Of a stretch of 64,000 bases of DNA, positions 27,741 through 39,330 are shown in pieces (the stretch's first letter is position 1; each line of letters opens with the position of its first letter). The translations under genes were made by a program, and so were the position numbers. The stretch covers positions 14,929,501 through 14,993,500 of the forward strand of contig NC_088323.1 in the NCBI RefSeq assembly GCF_910592395.1, given 5' to 3'. Under the pieces are notes generated by a model. That model was given only the letters and a program-made list of their open reading frames with translations, did no database searches and had not been told where the DNA came from. This stretch comes from Lineus longissimus. Lineage: Eukaryota; Nemertea; Pilidiophora; Heteronemertea; Lineidae.

Positions 27741-30700
27741 GGGTGTCTCAAGGACATGATGTACTGGATGAAGGGCTCACTATTCAGGGTGTCTCAAAGA
27801 CAGTAGGCTGTCCTCCGACAAGGACATGATGTGCTGGATGAAGGGCTCCCTGTTCAGGGTGTTTCGAAGACAGTAGGTTGTCCTCTGACAAGGACATGAT
27901 GTACTGGATGAAGGGCTCACTATTCAGGGTGTCTCAAAGACAGTAGGCTGTCATCCAACAAGGACATGGTGTACTGGATAAAGAACTCCCTATTCAGGGT
28001 GTTTCAAAGACAGTAGGCTGTCCTCCAACAAGGACATGGTGTACTGGATGAAGAACTCCCTATTCAGGGTGTTTCAAAGACAGTAGGCTGTCCTCCAACA
28101 AGGACATGGTGTACTGGATGAAGAACTCCCCATTCAGGGTCTCAAAAGACAGTAGGTTGTCCTCCGACAAGGACATGATGTACTGGATGAAGAACTCCCT
28201 ATTCAGGGTGTCTCAAAAGACAGTAGGTTGTCCTCCAACAAGGACATGATGTGCTGGATGAAGAACTCCCTATTCAGGGTGTCTCAAAGACAGCAGGATG
28301 TCCTCAGACAAGGACATGGTGTACTGGATGAAGGGCTCCCTATTCAGGGTGTCTCAAAGACAGTAGGATGTCTTCAGACAAGGACATGATGTACTGGATG
28401 AAGAACTCCCTATTCAGGGTGTCTCAAAGACAGTAGGTTGTCCTCCAACAAGGACATGATGTGCTGGATGAAGAACTCCCTATTCAGGGTGTCTCAAAGA
28501 CAGTAGGTTGTCCTCCAACAAGGACATGATGTACTGGATGAAGAACTCCCTATTCAGGGTGTCTCGAAAGACAGTAGGTTGTCCTCCAACAAGGACATGA
28601 TGTGCTGGATGAAGAACTCCCTATTCAGAGTGTTTCAAAGACAGTAGGCTGTCCTCCAACAAGGACATGGTGTACTGGATGAAGAACTCCCCATTCAGGG
28701 TCTCAAAAGACAGTAGGTTGTCCTCCGACAAGGACATGATGTACTGGATGAAGAACTCCCTATTCAGGGTGTCTCAAAGACAGTAGGTTGTCCTCTGACA
28801 AGGACATGATGTGCTGGATGAAGAACTCCCTATTCAGGGTGTCTCAAAGAAAGTAGGATGTCCTCAGACAAGGACATGGTGTACTGGATGAAGGGCTCCC
28901 TATTCAGGGTATCTCAAAGACAGTAGGATGTCTTCAGACAAGGACATGATGTACTGGATGAAGAACTCCCTATTCAGGGCATCTCAAAGAAGAAGGTTGT
29001 CCTTCGACAAGGACATGATGTACTGGACGAAGAACTCCCTATTCAGGGCATCTCAAAGAAGAAGGTTGTCCTCCGACAAGGACATGATGTACTGGACGAA
29101 GAACTCCCTATTCAGAGTGTCTCAAAGACATTAGGTTGTCCTCCGACAAGGACATGATGTACTGGATGAAAGAACTCCCTATTCAGGGTGTCTCAAAGAC
29201 AGCAGGTTGTCCTCCGACAAGGACATGATGTACTGGATGAAGAACTCCCTATTCAGGGTGTCTCAAAGACATTAGGTTGTCCTCCGACAAGGACATGATG
29301 TACTGGATGAAGAACTCCCTATTCAGGGTGTCTCAAAAGACAGTAGGTTGTCCTCCGACAAGGACATGATGTACTGGATGAAGAACTCCCTATTCAGAGT
29401 GTCTCAAAGACATTAGGTTGTCCTCCGACAAGGACATGATGTACTAGATGAAGAACTCCCTATTCAGGGTGTCTCAAAAGACATTAGGTTGTCCTCCGAC
29501 AAGGACATGATGTACTGGATGAAGAACTCCCTATTCAGAGTGTCTCAAAGACATTAGGTTGTCCTCCGACAAGGGCATGATGTACTGGATGAAGAACTCC
29601 CTATTCAGGGTGTCTCAAAAGACAGTATGTTGTCCTCCGACAAGGACATGATGTACTGGATGAAGAACTCCCCATTCAGGGTCTCAAAAGACAGTAGGTT
29701 GTCCTCCGACAAGGACATGATGTACTGGATGAAGAACTCCCTATTCAGGGTGTCTCAAAGACAGTAGGTTGTCCTCCAACAAGGACATGATGTGCTGGAT
29801 GAAGAACTCCCTGTTCAGGGTGTCTCAAAGACAGTAGGTTGTCCTCCAACAAGGACATGATGTGCTCGATGAAGAACTCCCTATTTAGGGTGTCTCAAAA
29901 GACAGTAGGTTGTCCTCCAACAAGGACATGATGTGCTTGATGAAGAACTCCCTATTCAGAGTGTTTCAAAGACAGTAGGCTGTCCTCCAACAAGGACATG
30001 GTGTACTGGATGAAGAACTCCCCATTCAGGGTCTCAAAAGACAGTAGGTTGTCCTCCGACAAGGACATGATGTACTGGATGAAGAACTCCCTATTCAGGG
30101 TGTCTCAAAGACAGTAGGTTGTCCTCCAACAAGGACATGATGTACTGGATGAAGAACTCCCTATTCAGGGTGTCTCAAAAGACAGTAGGTTGTCCTCCAA
30201 CAAGGACATGATGTGCTGGATGAAGAACTCCCTATTCAGGGTGTCTCAAAGACAGCAGGTTGTCCTCAGACAAGGACATGGTGTACTGGATGAAGGGCTC
30301 ACTATTCAGGGTGTCTCAAAGACAGTAGGCTGTCATCCAACAAGGACATGGTGTACTGGATAAAGAACTCCCTATTCAGGGTGTTTCAAAGACAGTAGGC
30401 TGTCCTCCAACAAGGACATGGTGTACTGGATGAAGAACTCCCTATTCAGGGTGTTTCAAAGACAGTAGGCTGTCCTCCAACAAGGACATGGTGTACTGGA
30501 TGAAGAACTCCCCATTCAGGGTCTCAAAAGACAGTAGGTTGTCCTCCGACAAGGACATGATGTACTGGATGAAGAACTCCCTATTCAGAGTGTCTCAAAG
30601 ACATTAGGTTGTCCTCCGACAAGGACATGATGTACTGGATGAAGAACTCCCTATTCAGGGTGTCTCAAAAGACATTAGGTTGTCCTCCGACAAGGACATG

Positions 30701-32597
30701 ATGTACTGGATGAAGAACTCCCTATTCAGAGTGTCTCAAAGACATTAGGTTGTCCTCCGACAAGGACATGATGTACTGGATGAAGAACTCCCTATTCAGG
30801 GTGTCTCAAAAGACAGTAGGTTGTCCTCCGACAAGGACATGATGTACTGGATGAAGAACTCCCCATTCAGGGTCTCAAAAGACAGTAGGTTGTCCTCCGA
30901 CAAGGACATGATGTACTGGATGAAGAACTCCCTATTCAGGGTGTCTCAAAGACAGTAAGTTGTCCTCCAACAAGGACATGATGTGCTGGATGAAGAACTC
31001 CCTGTTCAGGGTGTCTCAAAGACAGTAGGTTGTCCTCCAACAAGGACATGATGTGCTGGATGAAGAACTCCCTATTTAGGGTGTCTCAAAAGACAGTAGG
31101 TTGTCCTCCAACAAGGACATGATGTGCTTGATGAAGAACTCCCTATTCAGAGTGTTTCAAAGACAGTAGGCTGTCCTCCAACAAGGACATGGTGTACTGG
31201 ATGAAGAACTCCCCATTCAGGGTCTCAAAAGACAGTAGGTTGTCCTCCGACAAGGACATGATGTACTGGATGAAGAACTCCCTATTCAGGGTGTCTCAAA
31301 GACAGTAGGTTGTCCTCCAACAAGGAGATGATGTACTGGATGAAGAACTCCCTATTCAGGGTGTCTCAAAAGACAGTAGGTTGTCCTCCAACAAGGACAT
31401 GATGTGCTGGATGAAGAACTCCCTATTCAGGGTGTCTCAAAGACAGCAGGTTGTCCTCAGACAAGGACATGGTGTACTGGATGAAGGGCTCACTATTCAG
31501 GGTGTCTCAAAGACAGTAGGCTGTCATCCAACAAGGACATGGTGTACTGGATAAAGAACTCCCTATTCAGGGTGTTTCAAAGACAGTAGGCTGTCCTCCA
31601 ACAAGGACATGGTGTACTGGATGAAGAACTCCCTATTCAGGGTGTTTCAAAGACAGTAGGCTGTCCTCCAACAAGGACATGGTGTACTGGATGAAGAACT
31701 CCCCATTCAGGGTCTCAAAAGACAGTAGGTTGTCCTCCGACAAGGACATGATGTACTGGATGAAGAACTCCCTATTCAGGGTGTCTCAAAAGACAGTAGG
31801 TTGTCCTCCAACAAGGACATGATGTGCTGGATGAAGAACTCCCTATTCAGGGTGTCTCAAAGACAGTAGGATGTCCTCAGACAAGGACATGGTGTACTGG
31901 ATGAAGGGCTCCCTATTCCGGGTGTCTCAAAGACAGTAGGATGTCTTCAGACAAGGACATGATGTACTGGATGAAGAACTCCCTATTCAGGGTGTCTCAA
32001 AGACAGTAGGTTGTCCTCCAACAAGGACATGATGTGCTGGATGAAGAACTCCCTATTCAGGGTGTCTCAAAGACAGTAGGTTGTCCTCCAACAAGGACAT
32101 GATGTACTGGATGAAGAACTCCCTATTCAGGGTGTCTCGAAAGACAGTAGGTTGTCCTCCAACAAGGACATGATGTGCTGGATGAAGAACTCCCTATTCA
32201 GAGTGTTTCAAAGACAGTAGGCTGTCCTCCAACAAGGACATGGTGTACTGGATGAAGAACTCCCCATTCAGGGTCTCAAAAGACAGTAGGTTGTCCTCCG
32301 ACAAGGACATGATGTACTGGATGAAGAACTCCCTATTCAGGGTGTCTCAAAGACAGTAGGTTGTCCTCCAACAAGGACATGATGTGCTGGATGAAGAACT
32401 CCCTATTCAGGGTGTCTCAAAAGACAGTAGGTTGTCCTCCAACAAGGACATGATGTGCTGGATGAAGAACTCCCTATTCAGGGTGTCTCAAAGACAGTAG
32501 GTTGTCCTCTGACAAGGACATGATGTGCTGGATGAAGAACTCCCTATTCAGGGTGTCTCAAAGACAGTAGGATGTCTTCAGACAAGGACATGATGTA
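27741..32597. repeat. 70-bp satellite array, block 1
   Basis: The monomer is 70 bp (71 in units with one extra A). Conserved words are gacaaggacatgatgtactg, gatgaagaactccctattc and agggtgtctcaaa. Many monomers carry diagnostic variants (gtgctgg, ggtgtactgg, aagggctc, ccattcagggtctc) that recur in fixed order. A higher-order unit of 17 monomers (1190 bp) is seen: variant strings at about 30251 recur at about 31441. Short open frames here are artefacts; 70 is not a multiple of three. Confidence 0.96.
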
Positions 32598-32850
32598 TGA
32601 ATATGAATATGAATATGAATATGAATATTTATTCGACCAACAAAATTTACAAGGTGCATTAATGAAATACATGATATTGATTGTGGTCGGGAGCAGAACA
32701 AGACCAGATTGGCCGCTTAATGCCTGCTCCCTTATGAATTACATGTAGTACAATGTTAATTATTATATACAGGATTTACAATTTAATTTACAAGACAGTT
32801 CTATTTTACAGTGAAGGAGTGAGTAATAACAGTTATAAGACGAAAAAAGT

Positions 32851-35145
32851 TTAACGAATGTCGCAAACATAGCAGTTGCGAATTTGGCACTTTTTATTAT
32901 AGGAACCCAAAATTTCATTTTTGTAGTATGTTGAAAAGGATTTTAAGCTAAAATTTGAGTGGAGTTTGTTTAGAGTTTGTTTTGAGAGAGAATTATATAA
33001 TTTAGTTAAACTGTATCGTGGTGTCATTTTGGCATATTCGTGTCTTACATTTGGTATTTTAAATTTATCATTAATTCTTGTGGGATAGTTATGAACATCA
33101 CTGTTAAATGAGAAAAAATTGTGCATGAAGTACACTGGTAAATCCTTTTTTAAAAATCTATAGAGAAATTTTATTTCAATTAATTTGTGTAAGTCCGGTA
33201 GTTTGAGTAGTTTCAGCTTTATGAATAAAGGGTCAGTGTGACTAATAGGATGACTGAGAGTAATGGCACGAATAGCTTTCTTTTGTAATTTTAAAATTTC
33301 GTTGTGATCATAGCCCCAAGATAATATTTGATAGTTGAGATGAGCAGAGATAAGAGAGTGGTAAATCGTTATTAGAATTTTCTGTGGAATAAAATGTTTT
33401 AAGTAATTGATAATGCCGGTTGCCCTTGATATTTTTTTTGAAATATGATTTATATGTGAAGTCCAAGTAAGATCCTTATTTATAAGTAATCCAAGGAAGT
33501 TAAACGATTCAACACATTCGAGTTTCGTGCCTTCAATTTGTAAATCTAGGATGCCATTAAAAATTTTGTGTGTTCGTTCAAAGATCATAAATTTAGTTTT
33601 TGAGATATTTAAAGATAATTTATTTGCTTTTAACCAGTTTGCTATGTTTAATAGCTCGGTGTTTAATATGTGGTTTACCTTGGTAGAGAAAGAATGTAAT
33701 TCGCTAAGTGAAGTTGTATCGTCCGCAAACATTATAAAATTGAAGAATTTACTTGCTTTGTTTAGATCATTGATGTAAATGGTAAAAAGGAGAGGCCCTA
33801 AGATCGACCCTTGGGGTACACCCGTTTTAATGACAGCATGGTCGGAGGTGTAACCAGAGAAATCAACATATTGACGTCTGTTGGATATATAAGTTTTCAT
33901 GAGATTTAGAGCAGAGTCAGTAAGACCGTAAAGGCTAAGTTTATGTAATAAGATATTATGATCCAATGTATCGAAAGCCTTGGACAGATCCATAAATATG
34001 GCAATTGATTTCTTGTTGTTATCCAAGGTTTTAGTTATTCTATCAATTAACTCTGCTGCGGCGAGGTCTGTTGAGTGTTTTTTTCGGAAACCATATTGAC
34101 TTTCAAAGATCATTTTGTTGTCGACGAGATATTTAGTGAGTTGATCATGTATGATTCTTTCATAGATTTTTGAGATTGATGGAAGAAGGGATATTGGCCG
34201 GTAGTTGTTAAATGAATCTTTTTCCCCTTTTTTAAATAACGGAATAACTTTTGCTATTTTAAGATTGTCTGGGAAAATGCCTGATTCAAGAGAGCGGTTT
34301 ACTAAAGCTGTGACAATGTCAAGAATTTCAAATTTGCACATTTTTAAGAGTTTAGTGGATATACCATCCCAGCCACTGCTAGGTTTCGGATTTAGATTGT
34401 CAATTACTTTAGCAATATCCATTCGGTTTATTTTCGTAAATTGAAAGGTCTTATCTCTTTGATTATCAAGGTAATGTTTGAAATCAGTGGTGATAGGCTT
34501 TATGTTTTTTGAAAGTTTAGGACCGATATTTACAAAGAAGTCATTAAAACCATTGGCTATAACTGTTTTATCGGTTGTTTGTACATTATTTACACTGAAC
34601 GAACTTGGTATTTGTTCACCCTTATTGTTTGATTTTTTCTTTATGATCGAGTTTATATTTGACCAGGTTTTTCTGCTGTCATTCGCACATTTGTTGAATT
34701 GCTCAGTGTAGTATGACCTTTTTGCTCCATGAATGAGTCGTCTTAGAATCTTATTATAATTTCTGAGTTGATTATGTCTTGTTTCATAGAGTTGACAGTT
34801 TCTTGGAGTTCCTCCATGAGCGGAGCAGGTTATTTGTTGGTGGACAGCAGTATAACCAGGGATTTTATAAAGGGAATCAGCAAGGGATTTGTCTTTGATC
34901 CAGGTTTCTTGGAGGCAGATAGCGGCGTATTCAAAATTTTCCTTTTTTAAGCGTTCCAAATATAGTAGAATTTCATTAAATTTTGCGTTAAGACTTTGAC
35001 AGTTCATGCTCAAGAATACAAGACTTTTTTGGGTATTAATTTTTAGAAGGTCATCATCTGAGATATAAGGGGAGTCTTTTAGATTTATTAAAGGTTCCTG
35101 TGTGTTGTCTTCTGGGTCTATAAGAAAGTCAAGGAGAGATGTCAT
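32851..35145 (-). CDS. LINE ORF2: reverse transcriptase with most of the endonuclease deleted
   Basis: This is 764 codons. The start of an APE-type endonuclease is visible (SMNCQSLNAKFNEILLYL and LQETW). At about residue 111 (near 34812) the reading frame runs from CSAHGG straight into TPRNCQLYETRHN, which belongs after the nuclease. The GDxN and SDH parts of the nuclease are therefore absent. The reverse transcriptase is intact: NYRPISLLPSISKIYERII, AIFMDLSKAFDTLDH, TGVPQGSILGPLLFTIYIND and FADDTT. The C terminus ends in RNCYVCDIR. The deletion is in frame. Confidence 0.9.
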   Translation of the reverse strand: MTSLLDFLIDPEDNTQEPLINLKDSPYISDDDLLKINTQKSLVFLSMNCQSLNAKFNEILLYLERLKKENFEYAAICLQETWIKDKSLADSLYKIPGYTAVHQQITCSAHGGTPRNCQLYETRHNQLRNYNKILRRLIHGAKRSYYTEQFNKCANDSRKTWSNINSIIKKKSNNKGEQIPSSFSVNNVQTTDKTVIANGFNDFFVNIGPKLSKNIKPITTDFKHYLDNQRDKTFQFTKINRMDIAKVIDNLNPKPSSGWDGISTKLLKMCKFEILDIVTALVNRSLESGIFPDNLKIAKVIPLFKKGEKDSFNNYRPISLLPSISKIYERIIHDQLTKYLVDNKMIFESQYGFRKKHSTDLAAAELIDRITKTLDNNKKSIAIFMDLSKAFDTLDHNILLHKLSLYGLTDSALNLMKTYISNRRQYVDFSGYTSDHAVIKTGVPQGSILGPLLFTIYINDLNKASKFFNFIMFADDTTSLSELHSFSTKVNHILNTELLNIANWLKANKLSLNISKTKFMIFERTHKIFNGILDLQIEGTKLECVESFNFLGLLINKDLTWTSHINHISKKISRATGIINYLKHFIPQKILITIYHSLISAHLNYQILSWGYDHNEILKLQKKAIRAITLSHPISHTDPLFIKLKLLKLPDLHKLIEIKFLYRFLKKDLPVYFMHNFFSFNSDVHNYPTRINDKFKIPNVRHEYAKMTPRYSLTKLYNSLSKQTLNKLHSNFSLKSFSTYYKNEILGSYNKKCQIRNCYVCDIR

Positions 35146-35581
35146 TAAGAGAGAACAAGTAGGTGTGGAGTGAACTGCCTAGAAAAGAAACAATGTATAC
35201 GATTGTGTCAGTCATAAAATGACATAGTGGAGATGAAATAACAATATGTAAATTTATCCTGTACATGTATATGGGCAAAGGAAACAGAATTAAAAGTGCT
35301 GAAAGGTTGGTTAACAATTGTGGAAAATAATGACGTGATAAATATTTACAGTTAAGATTTAAGTGATTGATAAACATCAGTTGCTCGAAGAAGATGAGCC
35401 AGAAAAGGTATATCAAACTCATTGCGATTTGGTGAGATGAGGCTAGTAAGCAATATGGCAATAAAATAAAAGTTCTGTACCTGTCACGTATTACGATCAA
35501 AAGCGTAAAGTCCGAATTATCTAGGTTCATATTTTTTAGAGTCCAATCTAAGAGAGCGAGTAGCTGAGTACAAGTATCATG

Positions 35582-36000
35582 ACATATTGGTTCAGAAAAG
35601 TCCACCGGAACTATGAACCAGAGTTAGAAATGGCTCGCAGTTTTTCACTGTCTTTTTCACAAGAGATCATTACGCTTGAAAGTTCGAAGAACATATTGGT
35701 TCAGAAGAGTCCATCGGAACTATGAGCCAGAGTTAGAGATGGCTCGCAGTTTTTCAATGTCTTTTTCACAAGAGATCATACGCTGAAAGTTCGAAGAACA
35801 TATTGGTTCAGAAGAGTCCATCGGAACTATGAGCCAGAGTTAGAGATGGTTCGCAGTTTTTCAATGTCTTTTTCACAAGAGATCATACGCTGAAAGTTCG
35901 AAGAACATATTGGTTCAGAAGAGTCCATCGGAACTATGAGCCAGAGTTAGAGATGGCTCGCAGTTTTTCAATGTCTTTTTCACAAGATATCATATGCTTC
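35582..36000 (-). repeat. 107-bp tandem repeat overlapping the 3' end of LINE ORF1
   Basis: Nearly four units begin with acatattggttcagaa at about 35689, 35797 and 35904, with a first, more diverged unit at about 35582. Each holds ggaactatgagccagagtta and tggctcgcagtttttca. The last unit contains the end of ORF1 (stop at 35934), so copies of the ORF1 terminal codons are repeated downstream of it. Confidence 0.9.
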
Positions 36001-36809
36001 CCTCCGTTGTAGAGTGCTGTGACCCGACCGTCGTTTGACCAAACGGAAGTCACACCCTGTATCGCCCTGGCAGAATCGATTAATCCTTTCCTGTACGCAG
36101 TCAAGTCCTCCCTGATCACTATACCCGTTCCTTTGAGGCGGCGCCGTGCCCTTATCACCAATGCTTTCATCTCGTGTCTCACGAACTTGAAGATTATCGG
36201 GCGTGGTTTCGCCCCTGTGCGGGGATCCCGGTTAAACCGTCCTACTCTGTGGGCTCTACCTATCTCAGTGATCGGTACCGCGATGTTCAGCTTGTCCTGA
36301 AACAGTTTGACTCCTATATCGATACAGTTCTCACGGTCACGTTCCGGAATTCCAAATATGCGAATCCCATTCCGACGCCCGTACATTTCTAATTCATCAA
36401 TGTCCCGTTCTGCACGGACTAATCGATTTTTCATAGCAATGTTCTCATCACGAAATTTATCAAGTTCCATATGCGCACGCCTGACTTCTTCCTTCGAGGA
36501 GTCGTTTACTTTTTGCAGGTTGAAGATTTCACCTTCTAAGCGATTCACTGAAGTTTCCCAGTTTTTCATAAGCTCGTCTTTTAACAGGGACAACGCATTG
36601 TCTACGAAACCCATTATGAGCGTTTTCATTTTAGGGCCTGATAAAAGATCATGCAGAGCCTGCTCAACGTTTTCACTATTGACTAAGTCCTCGAAAACAG
36701 GAATTTCCTCACCTGTCGTTTCACTTAGCTTTGGCCGCTTGTCCGGAGTATTCATGCCTGTCGAACCGGAGCTCGGCCTCGAGTGCTTATTCCCTTTGTT
36801 CTTGCCCAT
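35934..36809 (-). CDS. LINE ORF1 protein
   Basis: This is 291 codons. Residues 1-35 are basic and disordered (KNKGNKHSRPSSGSTG). A heptad-rich, probably coiled-coil region follows, ending at about residue 140. It is followed by an RRM-like nucleic-acid-binding domain with ELEMYGRRNGIRIFGIPE and IGRAHRVGRF, a motif set shared by ORF1 proteins of L1- and CR1-type elements (Transposase_22-like). The role is RNA packaging for retrotransposition. There is no interruption. Confidence 0.88.
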   Translation of the reverse strand: MGKNKGNKHSRPSSGSTGMNTPDKRPKLSETTGEEIPVFEDLVNSENVEQALHDLLSGPKMKTLIMGFVDNALSLLKDELMKNWETSVNRLEGEIFNLQKVNDSSKEEVRRAHMELDKFRDENIAMKNRLVRAERDIDELEMYGRRNGIRIFGIPERDRENCIDIGVKLFQDKLNIAVPITEIGRAHRVGRFNRDPRTGAKPRPIIFKFVRHEMKALVIRARRRLKGTGIVIREDLTAYRKGLIDSARAIQGVTSVWSNDGRVTALYNGGKHMISCEKDIEKLRAISNSGS

Positions 36810-37112
36810 GGTTGCGTTTTTTTAACGAATTAATCCGTCCTAGTTGTGGGCGAGTGTACAAAATGCACTGTACATATTAAAGGTATAAACCGAAGAAAGA
36901 TATACCTGTGGACAAATGGCTCACAAAACCGCCTGAATCATCACTATTTCATATATCCGACGACTAACACCAACTTCTGGCAATCTCCTGGTACTAACAC
37001 ATTTTCAGAGCAAAGGTCCATTGGCCATTTTAAAGAATTAAGTCCATGTAATTGTTGAAAAAGTCAGAGCCGATGTGAGACACGTCTGGCTGTCATGACA
37101 AGCAATTTTTAT

Positions 37113-38215
37113 ATGTACTGGATGAAGAACTCCCTATTCAGGGCATCTCAAAGAAGAAGGTTGTCCTTCGACAAGGACATGATGTACTGGACGAAGAACT
37201 CCCTATTCAGGGCATCTCAAAGAAGAAGGTTGTCCTCCGACAAGGACATGATGTACTGGACGAAGAACTCCCTATTCAGAGTGTCTCAAAGACATTAGGT
37301 TGTCCTCCGACAAGGACATGATGTACTGGATGAAAGAACTCCCTATTCAGAGTGTTTCAAAGACATTAGGTTGTCCTCCGACAAGGACATGATGTACTGG
37401 ATGAAGAACTCCCTATTCAGGGTGTCTCAAAAGACAGTAGGTTGTCCTCCGACAAGGACATGATGTACTGGATGAAGAACTCCCCATTCAGGGTCTCAAA
37501 AGACAGTAGGTTGTCCTCCGACAAGGACATGATGTACTGGATGAAGAACTCCCTATTCAGGGTGTCTCAAAGACAGTAGGTTGTCCTCCAACAAGGACAT
37601 GATGTGCTGGATGAAGAACTCCCTGTTCAGGGTGTCTCAAAGACAGTAGGTTGTCCTCCAACAAGGACATGATGTGCTGGATGAAGAACTCCCTATTTAG
37701 GGTGTCTCAAAAGACAGTAGGTTGTCCTCCAACAAGGACATGATGTGCTTGATGAAGAACTCCCTATTCAGGGTGTCTCAAAAGACAGTAGGTTGTCCTC
37801 CAACAAGGACATGATGTGCTGGATGAAGAACTCCCTATTCAGAGTGTTTCAAAGACAGTAGGCTGTCCTCCAACAAGGACATGGTGTACTGGATGAAGAA
37901 CTCCCCATTCAGGGTCTCAAAAGACAGTAGGTTGTCCTCCGACAAGGACATGATGTACTGGATGAAGAACTCCCTATTCAGGGTGTCTCAAAGACAGTAG
38001 GTTGTCCTCCAACAAGGACATGATGTACTGGATGAAGAACTCCCTATTCAGGGTGTCTCAAAAGACAGTAGGTTGTCCTCCAACAAGGACATGATGTGCT
38101 GGATGAAGAACTCCCTATTCAGGGTGTCTCAAAGACAGCAGGTTGTCCTCAGACAAAGACATGGTGTACTGGATGGAGAACTCCCTATTCAGGGTGTCTC
38201 AAAAGACTGTAGGTT
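37113..38215. repeat. 70-bp satellite array, block 2
   Basis: The array resumes at the same monomer position at which the LINE interrupted it. The first units carry the variant 'gggcatctcaaagaagaagg', also seen at 28978-29060. The last unit carries 'ggatggagaactcc ... agactgtaggtt', the variant that precedes every LTR in the array. Confidence 0.95.
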
Positions 38216-39330
38216 TGTGATGAATCCCATGTTTTGTTTTATTTCTTCCTTATATTAATTGCTGAGTTTATTGTGAGTCAATTGAGCTATGTAATCTAAG
38301 ATCAGAATCATGTAACCATAACCATGGTCATAATGTTATCCAAGATCATAGTCATGTAATATGGAATCAGTTAGAATCAGGAATGAACATTCATGTAGGA
38401 CTGGACAATAGTGCTGATCAATGACTTAACAATTGTTCCGTCTTGAGACAGTCTTGAGGACAACTTTTCATTTAGTTCTAATGTATAATGCCAGGTGGCT
38501 CCCCTCATCCCTTTTGGGAAAAAACCGCTTTATGTAGAGAATGTGTTGTGACATTTTTATAGCGAATAAACGGCCAAAAGCCACGTGAGATCAAATCGCA
38601 TCTTCGTCTAATGTTCAATGGAACAACAATGACTTGACAATGGCGAGTGGTTGGGTGATCTGAGGCAAAGGCTTAGGCCTACTGAGTCATGGTTGTTGGT
38701 GTGTGCTTTTGGCGAGGACTCAGAAAGACTCCAAGGAAAGCAGTTGGTTATGCTTGCCTTGTGATTTGAATTGATTGGAGCTCCAGAATCCCTTTTCGGG
38801 GAAGCTGTTTATCGAATCCGGACTTTTCGGTTCGGGAATTATGATCGCCTGGCGTTGGTGCCGAATGTGTCGAATGGAGTCGTCGCTGCAGCTGTGAAAC
38901 GCACACATATACGTATTCGAATCGGAACGCCTAAATTCTGTATTCTTATTGGGAACGGATAGCCTAATTCCGTATTCTCATAATTGCCTCTTAACCCTTT
39001 ACACCTCTGTGTCACCATATCTGGGCCCTTACTCGGAACTGGACATTTTCTCAGTTATACTTGGAATTCATCTTTGGAACTGGACCTTTTTCTCAGTTAC
39101 CCTGTGAACATTGCCGTGTGAACTTTGCCCTTGTGAACTGAAGGGACTGAACTGAACATTGCTACATTTTGCTACACGAACTCTCATAACTAATATATGC
39201 TTTATTTCAGCAGCTGGCTATATAAATATTGTACATAATTTTCTCTCATAATAAACTCTTTGTTATTTTGATATAGGTGTTCAGCTGTTCTACAGAGTGG
39301 TACCAGTGCCTTAAAAGCCGCTACGTCACA
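38216..39330 (+). mobile_element. Solo LTR, copy 1 (1115 bp)
   Basis: It starts TGTGA and ends TCACA, perfect 5-bp inverted ends of TG..CA type. The flanks are aggtt and aggta, consistent with a 5-bp target duplication with one change. Near the right end are TATATAA (about 39220) and AATAAA (about 39250), the order of promoter and poly(A) signal expected in an LTR. No gag-pol is present. The superfamily is not determined. Short open frames inside are not conserved coding regions. Confidence 0.85.

Larger units (their letters stand above)
32598..37112 (-). mobile_element. CR1/jockey-like LINE inserted in the satellite
   Basis: This 4.5-kb element is cleanly embedded in a satellite monomer. 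The flanking satellite sequence reads gatgta on the left and atgtactgg on the right, so about 5 bp (atgta) is duplicated. The 3' end (left) carries a (TTCATA)n tail at 32598-32623. From 5' to 3' on the minus strand it has a 5' leader, ORF1 (36809-35934), a 107-bp tandem repeat, ORF2 (35145-32851) and a 3' UTR. It is complete in layout but not coding-competent, because ORF2 lacks most of the endonuclease. Confidence 0.92.
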
